Positions 1 to 5,958 of a DNA stretch of 22,950 nt are shown here, piece by piece. Position numbers and translations under genes: made by a program. The notes below the pieces were generated by a model. That model was not told where the DNA came from. It saw only the letters and a list, made by a program, of their open reading frames with translations, and did no database searches. Position 1 is the stretch's first letter; every line of letters starts with the position of its first letter. This DNA is from a virus, in the IMG/VR virus record IMGVR_UViG_3300037862_000031, positions 1 to 22,950 of that record; one strand, 5' to 3'.

Positions 1-878
1 GCACCCAAATCAGTAGCACGATCTCGCGCCTGACGAAGATTAAGCTCCGCCTCCTGAAATGCCAACTCAGCCTCACGGCGAATACGACTATTCGGCGGCA
101 AATCCTGCACACGAGCCAAAGTCTCTCGTGCACGTTCCAATTCGATAGCAGCACGGCCTTCAGCCAGCGCCGCCTCTTCAGCACTAAACCCAAGCTGCTG
201 AAGCTCCTCACGGCCCTCACGGAGAGCCGCATTCAAATCTAGTTGAGACTGACGAACATCATTGTTCGCATCTATCAAATCTTCGCGGTTACGTTCAATT
301 ACCCGAGCAAGGGCTCTTTCCGCCTCAGCAACCCTACGAGCAGCAGCCTCACGTGCTGCTGCCGCTGCAGCAATAGCAGCCGGAGACGGCCCTGCCGCTG
401 CGCCGCCACCAGCGTTTTGCCTGTTCAGCAGACCCAAAGCGCGGCCAACACCCGACAGAGCAAGACGTGCCGAAATTAGTGCGAGTGCGAACCCGGAGAA
501 AACACCACCCAACACCGCAATAGAAGCAGCCGCGCCACCAGCAGAACCAACCAGTGCACCTAACCCGCCAATGAGACTAAAAACACCGGAAAGTATGACT
601 GCAATAGACGTACCCAAAACTACACCTGTACGGTTTAATCTCTGAAACGCAGCACGAGCAGCGTCTGCGCCAGGCTGAGCAGATTTAATTCCAGCCCGCA
701 ACTTATCAAACGAGCTTGTCAACCCCGGCTGATTGAACCCCCGAGAAAAAGCTTTACCAAACGTATCACCAATTTTTCGACCTTGGCTTGGCGCACCACG
801 AAAGCCCCGCTGAATGTCGCGAGAAACATCCCGAGTAACAGCCCGAACAATGATGTCAGCAGAACCTATAACGGCCAC
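1..878 (-). CDS. Tape measure protein, N-terminal part (runs off left edge)
   Basis: The tape measure protein sets siphophage tail length and is packed inside the tail tube. Reading the minus strand from a GTG at 878 gives about 292 residues with no stop before the edge. The start is preceded by a GGAG Shine-Dalgarno sequence about 7 bases upstream. The protein begins VAVIGSADIIVRAVTRDVSR. Next come a basic, Gly-rich stretch (about 20-80), a hydrophobic Gly/Ala/Leu/Ile segment (about 85-150) and a long Ala/Glu/Arg-rich coiled coil (about 165-292). This order is typical of siphophage tape measures. It lies 13 bases after the tail assembly chaperone frame, the classic position. The C-terminus is outside the window, so total length and any lytic domain are unknown. 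Confidence 0.85.
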   Translation of the reverse strand, partial: MAVIGSADIIVRAVTRDVSRDIQRGFRGAPSQGRKIGDTFGKAFSRGFNQPGLTSSFDKLRAGIKSAQPGADAARAAFQRLNRTGVVLGTSIAVILSGVFSLIGGLGALVGSAGGAAASIAVLGGVFSGFALALISARLALSGVGRALGLLNRQNAGGGAAAGPSPAAIAAAAAAREAAARRVAEAERALARVIERNREDLIDANNDVRQSQLDLNAALREGREELQQLGFSAEEAALAEGRAAIELERARETLARVQDLPPNSRIRREAELAFQEAELNLRQARDRATDLG

Positions 879-891
879 TTCATCTCCAATG

Positions 892-1284
892 CTACTTTAG
901 CGGGGGGCTGAGAACTCCACCAAACGGATCGGCAGAATTTGGATTAAAAGGCGTTGGTGGGACGTACGGCTTAGTTGGTTCTTTCTCTTTAGGAGAGAAA
1001 GGCGTAACCAAACCGTCATCTTCTGGCCCATAATCGAAGTCAAAATCTTGTGCGTAAGCCCCCTGCTGTTTGGATTGGCTTTTCACTGCGTACTTATACT
1101 CTTTATTGTACAGTGTTCTGTACAAGTTAACTCTTAAACTTGACTGCGCTTCCATGCTCTCCTGAGATACATAAGCATGGTCGTCCTCAAAAATGTAATG
1201 CACAACATCGACCATCACTGGCCCATCGAGGCTCTCTAAATCAACACCCTGAAATGTAGCCTTGCCGTTGACATAAGGCCACAC
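892..1284 (-). CDS. Tail assembly chaperone, second (frameshifted) reading frame
   Basis: The nominal start is a GTG at 1284, but no Shine-Dalgarno sequence precedes it. The same frame is open upstream to 1374, bounded by a TGA at 1377-1375. Read upstream it continues sensibly (GLISWALDVWPYVNGK). This frame is -1 relative to the preceding chaperone gene, whose stop is at 1301-1299. That arrangement matches the lambda G/GT-type frameshift pair found just before tape measure genes. The C-terminal third is Pro-rich and acidic (YGPEDD, KPYVPPTPFNPN). Known family role: the longer fusion product binds tape measure and tail-tube subunits during assembly. I infer expression as a fusion with the upstream gene. 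Re-initiation 14 bases after the upstream stop is the alternative. Confidence 0.7.
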   Translation of the reverse strand: MWPYVNGKATFQGVDLESLDGPVMVDVVHYIFEDDHAYVSQESMEAQSSLRVNLYRTLYNKEYKYAVKSQSKQQGAYAQDFDFDYGPEDDGLVTPFSPKEKEPTKPYVPPTPFNPNSADPFGGVLSPPLK

Positions 1285-1298
1285 GTCAAGAGCCCAGC

Positions 1299-1646
1299 TT
1301 ATGAGGCCTCGGACTGCGCTTCCGGGCGGTTCGTGAACTCCTCTACAAGCCAGCCTGTAATCTCGGCCAACGTCTCAACGTCAACAATACGGTCAGTATC
1401 CTCTAGGAGAATGTCAAACCGCTCACGGCTTTCCTTGTTAAGTACTCGTGTAAAAAACTTAGTGATAATTCCAGCAGATTTTGCAGCATCTTCCGACTGA
1501 GAGTCGGCTACAAGATCAAGAAGAAGTTTACCGGGGATCATGCGCACGCAGGTGAAAGTTTCACCGTAGAGTGCAAACGTGATAGGTTCAACTTCGTTGT
1601 CGATACGGCCAGAGCCGAAATCGCGGAAACGTGTTGCTTTAGTCAT
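1299..1646 (-). CDS. Tail assembly chaperone, first reading frame
   Basis: A 115-aa acidic helical protein starting MTKATRFRDFGSGRIDNEV, with an AAAGGAA ribosome site upstream of the ATG at 1646. The core looks like actinophage tail assembly chaperones: a small N-terminal beta portion (ITFALYGETFTCVR) followed by helices (KLLLDLVADS, VETLAEITGWLVEEF). It lies directly upstream of the second frame and the tape measure gene, the standard position of lambda gpG-like proteins, which are abundant non-virion assembly factors. A fraction of ribosomes probably shift -1 near its 3' end to make the longer product. I see no perfect X XXY YYZ heptamer in the overlap. The nearest candidate is C CCG GAA at 1326-1320. 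Confidence 0.7.
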   Translation of the reverse strand: MTKATRFRDFGSGRIDNEVEPITFALYGETFTCVRMIPGKLLLDLVADSQSEDAAKSAGIITKFFTRVLNKESRERFDILLEDTDRIVDVETLAEITGWLVEEFTNRPEAQSEAS

Positions 1647-1686
1647 TGTATTCCTTTGTTTGTTGTCGTGTGAACGGTACGGTTAA

Positions 1687-2082
1687 CTATACCAAAAAGA
1701 ATTTGAATTGATCCGTAAGGTATTTATTTGCTTTCGTACCGGGGTGCATAACCTGCCGAGTGTAGATAATTCGACTGCCTTTTTTAAACCGCAACATTTG
1801 TTGATCTTTACCACGAATAAGGTGCGGTCTAGTGCCTTGGTGGTGCACCATGGCGTGCGGAGAGTTCGCTCCAATTTTAATTACTTGAAACATTCCCGCT
1901 CGATAGTGAGTCATCTTAATGGATCGACGTAGCTGACCAGTGTCTACGCCAACTTGCCGTTTTGCCGCACGGGTGGCTCTGCGCCCTCTACGCTTAAATT
2001 CGCGGCCCACTAAACCGTTTACGTTGTTAAACGTATAATCTAGAAGCGTCTGATCTACGTTAAAGCTAAAGTTATTTGCCAT
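1687..2082 (-). CDS. HK97 gp10-like neck/tail completion protein
   Basis: This 131-aa very basic protein begins MANNFSFNVDQTLL at the ATG 2082-2080. That ATG shares its A with the TAA stop of the upstream gene (TAATG coupling). A longer frame starts at 2190, but the extra 36 residues are Cys/Trp-rich junk overlapping the upstream gene, so I reject that start. Family signatures are visible: a basic helix (REFKRRGRRATRAAKRQV), then VDTGQLRRSI, then YRAGMFQVIKIGANSPHA, VHHQGTRPHLIRGK, and a closing HPGTKANKYL. These match the HK97 gp10-like family, which acts at the head-tail joint or tail completion. It follows a tail-terminator-like gene, which fits that role. Confidence 0.75.
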   Translation of the reverse strand: MANNFSFNVDQTLLDYTFNNVNGLVGREFKRRGRRATRAAKRQVGVDTGQLRRSIKMTHYRAGMFQVIKIGANSPHAMVHHQGTRPHLIRGKDQQMLRFKKGSRIIYTRQVMHPGTKANKYLTDQFKFFLV

Positions 2083-2585
2083 TATGGAATTGCAACCGTC
2101 AAAGTCATCACAATAGCCTGCATACCACCAGACGGCGGCGGCACAGAAACCGTAGCAATGACACCAAGCCCCCGGTGTTGATCCGCCCAATTATCATATT
2201 GGCTCAAAGAGTTCAAAAGAAGATACGCATCAACTGCTGACATTTCAGCACCCTGCTGAATTTTCTGCGCCGTAGGAGGCTTGCCGTTCACCCCAACAGG
2301 TACACAACGGACAATAGCAATGTCAACAACAGCACTGCGAGGATCAGAGCACTGACGCGGCTCTGTAGCCTCGTCACCGGGCCTGCCAAGGTAGACTTGA
2401 CCTAGAGTGACAGAGACCTGCTCACAGTCGTACACGGCCTCTCCGACCGTCCAAAACTGTTTAGCTGGGATTGGCATACGTGCGGACCCAAAAATGTCTA
2501 CTGTCGTCTCTAGTATGTTGTTAAGAAGAGACAAAAGACTCTTTGCGTCATCACTAACCTGAAGGTCGGAGACGCTCCTAACCAT
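2082..2585 (-). CDS. Tail terminator-like protein
   Basis: This 167-aa protein starts at ATG 2585, two bases after the stop of the 72-aa gene. The mid-region has EQVSVTLGQVYLGRPGDE followed by a Cys-containing strand motif (AVVDIAIVRCVPVG), a helix (MSAVDAYLLLNSL) and a Gly-rich beta end (PPPSGGMQAIVMTLTVAIP). This alternation, with the conserved RCVP strand, resembles actinophage tail terminator proteins, which cap the tail tube and meet the connector. Position between the adaptor and the gp10-like protein supports a neck role. A head-tail stopper is the main alternative. Its stop overlaps the next start by one base (TAATG), so the two are probably made in a fixed ratio. Confidence 0.5.
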   Translation of the reverse strand: MVRSVSDLQVSDDAKSLLSLLNNILETTVDIFGSARMPIPAKQFWTVGEAVYDCEQVSVTLGQVYLGRPGDEATEPRQCSDPRSAVVDIAIVRCVPVGVNGKPPTAQKIQQGAEMSAVDAYLLLNSLSQYDNWADQHRGLGVIATVSVPPPSGGMQAIVMTLTVAIP

Positions 2586-2587
2586 GA

Positions 2588-2806
2588 CTACTTCTTACCC
2601 TTAGGAGTAGGCTTGGCGTCTTCAAGCACTACCTCTTCTTCGACTACTACCTCTTCAGCTTTTGCTTCTACTTCTACTTCTACTTTTTCAGCAGCAGGCT
2701 TCTTTGCAGCAGCAGGCTTCTTGGCAGCAGACTTCTTCTCCGGCTCAGCAGCAGGCTTATTCGCGTTTCCCGGCATATCAACAGCGCGGAAGTTAGTCAT
2801 ACTCAT
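2588..2806 (-). CDS. Small Lys/Ala/Pro-rich protein with acidic middle, unknown
   Basis: This 72-aa low-complexity protein has a good AAGGAGA site before ATG 2806. Residues about 20-41 are Lys/Ala/Pro repeats (AAKKPAAAKKPAAEK), resembling the tail of histone H1. Residues about 42-62 are almost entirely Val/Glu (VEVEVEAKAEEVVVEEE). The end is basic again (TPKGKK). It has no recognisable fold and is probably disordered. It sits between the head-tail adaptor and the tail terminator, only 10 bases after one and 2 bases before the other, so it is clearly part of the structural operon. The opposite strand also has an open frame here, but that is a Ser/Thr-rich shadow of the repeats. Function unknown. 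Confidence 0.75.
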   Translation of the reverse strand: MSMTNFRAVDMPGNANKPAAEPEKKSAAKKPAAAKKPAAEKVEVEVEAKAEEVVVEEEVVLEDAKPTPKGKK

Positions 2807-2816
2807 TGTGTTCTCC

Positions 2817-3866
2817 TTAGGTTAACAAAATGCGGAGATTACCCGTTGCAACATACGCAACAACCCCAGCACGTTCAGCGTAAATGTCCCAAGTTCCTGG
2901 GTCTACCGTGCCAAGAGTTTTGACAACATCTTCATAGTAGATAGTTCCAATTATAGCCGAACCCGCCACCACTGCTCCGGCTGGGCCAGGCAAAATTACG
3001 CTTCTCGTACCCGCGTAACTGCGCGCCGTGAAAACAAGAGACCATCCCGGCTCAGAAGACAAGAACGTTGCCCCCGCCGCAGACAGCAAAAACGAGTACG
3101 AAACAGGATCAGAAACACTAACAGCAATGTCAAAAGTCGTAACAGGCAGTTGAAGAGCTTTAGCGTTATGACGTTTGCCACGCGGAACATCAGGAGAGAA
3201 CACTCTCGACCGCTGACGCGCCCCCGCCGGATTTACTGTCTTAAGGAACAAGTCAACAAAGTAAACACCCGTGCGAAGTTCCTGAATAAAGTCTTGGTTG
3301 TCCAAAATAGTGTACGTCATACCCTGACGACTAACCGAAGTTACGCGGTCTGGTAGACCACACTCCTCCTCAAGTCCACCCCACAAACGTGCAAACTCAG
3401 CAGCCAAATGGCGAGCAGCCATACGACCAATAGCAGGCGGTGCACTGCCAAACGTGTAAGTAATAAGAATGTCTTCACTGACATGATATTTGAAAACAAG
3501 AACAGAATGCTCTTCCAAATAATAGTCATCAGCAGACACAACCTCGCCGCTGTCCGCTTTACGAATAAGATCCACAGACAGTACAGGCATCCCACGCAAA
3601 CGCAAACGCGTACGCTCAGGATAAATTCCAGGCAAAGACGTAGAAACTGTACGCAAATCTCGAACAAGCAAAGGACTCTGAATGACACGCAAATCTTCTA
3701 TAGACGTGTGCATAAGATACTGTTCCGTGACAGTCTCAACGCCATGATATTTACGGCCCGACATTGCCCACAAAAGATAAGATGCAGAATCTACGGCTTC
3801 CTGAGCAAACTCAGTACCTACTAGATCATCTGGCAGTTCATCTGCCGTAATCCACCGAACAGGCAT
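2817..3866 (-). CDS. Head-to-tail adaptor with C-terminal extension
   Basis: This 349-aa protein starts at ATG 3866 after a strong AAGGAGA site. The N-terminal part is typical of gp6-like head completion/adaptor proteins of actinophages: a helical start (FAQEAVDSASYLLWAMSGRK), then TVTEQYLM, a beta section (TRLRLRGMPVLSVDLIRK) and a final helix bundle (IGRMAARHLAAEFARLWGG). Such proteins form a ring on the portal. From about residue 215 there is an extra beta-rich domain (SVSDPVSYSFLLSAAGATF to WDIYAERAGVVAYVATGNL) beyond what I expect of simple adaptors. It lies just downstream of a candidate terminator that ends the tail-tube gene. Adaptor assignment is fairly sure; the role of the extension is unknown. 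Confidence 0.68.
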   Translation of the reverse strand: MPVRWITADELPDDLVGTEFAQEAVDSASYLLWAMSGRKYHGVETVTEQYLMHTSIEDLRVIQSPLLVRDLRTVSTSLPGIYPERTRLRLRGMPVLSVDLIRKADSGEVVSADDYYLEEHSVLVFKYHVSEDILITYTFGSAPPAIGRMAARHLAAEFARLWGGLEEECGLPDRVTSVSRQGMTYTILDNQDFIQELRTGVYFVDLFLKTVNPAGARQRSRVFSPDVPRGKRHNAKALQLPVTTFDIAVSVSDPVSYSFLLSAAGATFLSSEPGWSLVFTARSYAGTRSVILPGPAGAVVAGSAIIGTIYYEDVVKTLGTVDPGTWDIYAERAGVVAYVATGNLRILLT

Positions 3867-3881
3867 AATATCTCCTTATAT

Positions 3882-3926
3882 AAAAAGTAAAGTGGTGCAC
3901 CGCACGAAGCAGCACACCACTTTACT
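3882..3926 (-). terminator. Candidate Rho-independent terminator after major tail protein gene
   Basis: On the minus strand a perfect 12-bp inverted repeat (AGTAAAGTGGTG / CACCACTTTACT, 3926-3915 and 3897-3886) with a 17-base loop is followed by TTTTT and an AT-rich run. It starts 10 bases after the stop of the major tail protein gene and ends just before the ribosome site of the adaptor gene. The stem base is AT-rich, so termination may be partial and allow readthrough. Confidence 0.6.
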
Positions 3927-3936
3927 ATTACTCGTC

Positions 3937-4983
3937 TTAAAGCGTCGGGTTAGACAGCGAGTCAATCACATAGTCGGACGCTAGAGTATCGTCGTGGTTG
4001 ACGTTACCCGGGACGTTAAACGTAGTAGCCAGAAGACCATTCGGCAGTTCATTAACCTGTCGTGCTCCCGGCGGAACAACAGCAACGCCGGTAGGCGAGA
4101 CTGCGCTAGAGGTGACGTTTGCAGTAGTGCGAGCAAACGAGAACGTGTCAGCAGTAACCGCTGAAATTACAGCAGCACCGTCAAGATCAGGGCTCACACC
4201 CGAAATCGTAACAGGATCCCCAACTGCAAACTCGTGGCTAGCTGACGTGGTCAACGTGGCCACGTTAGAGGAAACAGCCTGGTTAGTGACCGAAGCATTC
4301 AAGATACCGTTCCACGTGTAGAACCCACGAAGACTGCGGCTAGGTGCATAGCTGGCCCGAGCGTAAGCAAATGGACGGTCAGAAGCAACTGGGAACTCCC
4401 AGCGGCCATCAAGACCCGCACCAAACGCCGCATTCCCGAGACCAAAGCCCTCAAATGTGTTAGCGAGAAGCCCGTTCTCAATAACGCGGTCTCCGGACTG
4501 ACGAAGCTTCACAAACGGGAAGATCCAGTGGAAGAAGGGCAGGATAGCGGCTTTCTTGCCGTCAGTAATGGCCAAAGACCAGCACTCAATAGCAACACCG
4601 TTACCTGAAGGGTCATCCCCGACAGCAGGAGCAGCCCAACCGATGCTGGTGTTGTTCGGAGTACCGAGCGTTCCCAGGTTCTTCGACAGAAGCAGACCAC
4701 CTGAGAGCAGGTTAGTTAGCTCAGGGTCCGGCTCACAAATTGCAAGCTCCATAGTAATACGCTTGAGCGTGTCAGGAGCTTTGTAGCTTACGCAGATAGC
4801 ACCGCTAGCGGACTTCTCCGTAATCTCATCGCCCTCTTCATACTCCGGAGTGAACGACACACGCAAAAACGCTGACGTAGTGTAACTATCACCTGGACCA
4901 TTTAGTAGGTTGCCTAGAGCGTCCAAGCGTGTGACACGAATAGCCACACCCTGGATGCTGGCGGCGAATTCTTGCGTAGCCAT
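3937..4983 (-). CDS. Major tail protein (tail tube) with inserted Ig/FCCH-like domain
   Basis: This 348-aa protein starts at ATG 4983 with GAGGAG upstream. The first 220 residues resemble actinophage tail-tube proteins: GVAIRVTRLDALGN (about 12-25), AFLRVSFTPEYEEGDEI (about 38-54), CVSYKAPDTLKRI (64-76), ICEPDPELTNLLSGG (82-96) and KLRQSGDRVIENGLLAN (159-175). Residues about 229-304 form a separate beta-rich unit (SSNVATLTTSASHEFAVGD, then VTISGV and a Phe-containing closing strand) of the kind decorating phage surfaces. The tube C-terminus resumes with NGLLATTFNVPG. Unusually, it lies between capsid and neck genes, while the typical slot before the chaperones is empty. It has its own candidate promoter and terminator, which fits a highly expressed subunit. 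Confidence 0.75.
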   Translation of the reverse strand: MATQEFAASIQGVAIRVTRLDALGNLLNGPGDSYTTSAFLRVSFTPEYEEGDEITEKSASGAICVSYKAPDTLKRITMELAICEPDPELTNLLSGGLLLSKNLGTLGTPNNTSIGWAAPAVGDDPSGNGVAIECWSLAITDGKKAAILPFFHWIFPFVKLRQSGDRVIENGLLANTFEGFGLGNAAFGAGLDGRWEFPVASDRPFAYARASYAPSRSLRGFYTWNGILNASVTNQAVSSNVATLTTSASHEFAVGDPVTISGVSPDLDGAAVISAVTADTFSFARTTANVTSSAVSPTGVAVVPPGARQVNELPNGLLATTFNVPGNVNHDDTLASDYVIDSLSNPTL

Positions 4984-5015
4984 AGCTTTCTCCTCGTGTT
5001 TGAGTTGGGTTGGTG

Positions 5016-5044
5016 TTAATATCTATTTTACGCTACGCAGGCAA
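5016..5044 (-). promoter_or_regulatory. Weak candidate sigma70-type promoter for the major tail protein gene
   Basis: On the minus strand TTGCCT (5044-5039) is followed after 17 bases by TATTAA (5021-5016), each 4 of 6 to consensus. Predicted transcription would start near 5009, giving a leader of about 25 bases before the ATG at 4983. It overlaps the end of the upstream gene. Pattern evidence only. Confidence 0.25.
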
Positions 5045-5890
5045 AGTGACTTGCGCTGCAGCAAAAATAGACGGGTCAAAATGGACAGAAGCAGGACGGT
5101 GAACTCGGACAACAATGTCGTTAGTGGTCGTGTCAAAACCATCTTGAGGCCTAGTGTTGACAATTTCAGGAGCGCCCAGGTGAACTTCAATGCCACCTGT
5201 AACAAACATCCACTTGTTAGTTGCCGTAGCAGCGGTGCCCGTAGCGCCTGTCTTACCGTTTCCGGTATACCCGCTACCTACAACAACATGCGTGCCAAGA
5301 ATAGTGCAAATGTAGCCGTCTTTATACAAAAGACGATTACCAAGAGTAGAAGCCACGTCGCGGGTCATGTGCAAAATACCCTGCCCGCCGGACGGCGACA
5401 GTGCGATGCTTTGCTCTAGACGAGCCAAAGCAACAGCGGCATCAACGCCACCGGAGGTTACAACGTTTGCGTTAATGCCAGAATTTTTGCGGAAAAAAAG
5501 TGCGTCAGTGCCGCTGTAATTTGAGCCTTCCCACAATTCGAACTCGACAGCTTTCTGAGTTGCCGTTTCAATTTGAGTAAGAATCTCTGCCGGAAGGTCC
5601 TCAGATACAAGACCCAACCCGGACGAACGCAGTTCAACTTCAATAAAGAACGTTTCACCAGCAAAAAACGGTGCAGGCATAACAACACCTGATACGGTAC
5701 TATCTGCAACACCGTCTTCGCCAACAATGCGAACGAGAGGGTACGACGAGTTTTCAATCGAGTAGCCCTGAAGCCACAACTCATCCGATGCGCGACGTGA
5801 GTGCTCTGTAACTTTAGCAACACCCAGAAGCCCCTCAGAGATAGGCACCACTACTGGTGCTGAATGTTCGCCTCTTACGATGCGGGCCAT
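5033..5890 (-). CDS. Probable virion structural protein, possibly capsid-fold
   Basis: This 285-aa protein starts at ATG 5890 with GAGGAGA upstream. Visible pieces: MARIVRGEHSAPVVVP, a beta segment (about 75-90, FFAGETFFIEVEL), a long helix (about 100-121, ETATQKAVEFELWEG), HMTRDVASTLGNRLLY (about 174-189), LGTHVVVGSGYTGNG (198-212), ATNKWMFVTGGIEVHLG (223-239) and a closing VRVHRPASVHFDPSIFAAA (261-279). The order helix, met-rich helix, LGxxVVVG strand, then a final RPA...DP...A strand is reminiscent of the peripheral domain of HK97-like capsid proteins. I infer a minor capsid or capsid-associated protein. A tail or decoration role is possible. It is between the major capsid and major tail genes. 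Confidence 0.6.
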   Translation of the reverse strand: MARIVRGEHSAPVVVPISEGLLGVAKVTEHSRRASDELWLQGYSIENSSYPLVRIVGEDGVADSTVSGVVMPAPFFAGETFFIEVELRSSGLGLVSEDLPAEILTQIETATQKAVEFELWEGSNYSGTDALFFRKNSGINANVVTSGGVDAAVALARLEQSIALSPSGGQGILHMTRDVASTLGNRLLYKDGYICTILGTHVVVGSGYTGNGKTGATGTAATATNKWMFVTGGIEVHLGAPEIVNTRPQDGFDTTTNDIVVRVHRPASVHFDPSIFAAAQVTLPA

Positions 5891-5930
5891 TTTCTTATCT
5901 CCTCAGGGCTTCTGGATGTGCTAAATAATA

Positions 5931-5958
5931 CTTAGTGCTTAGTGCTTAGTGCTTAGTA
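5931..5958 (-). repeat. Tandem heptanucleotide repeat at the capsid gene stop
   Basis: Forward strand CTTAGTG occurs three times in tandem (5931-5951) followed by a variant CTTAGTA (5952-5958). The last copy contains the TAA stop of the major capsid gene. On the mRNA this is a run of CACTAAG units in the 3' spacer. It is probably a slippage-derived microsatellite; no function is evident. Confidence 0.85.

Noticed and set aside
1687-2190. Start of the gp10-like protein at 2190
   Set aside because: The extra residues overlap the upstream gene and look non-coding; the ATG at 2082 is coupled to the upstream stop.
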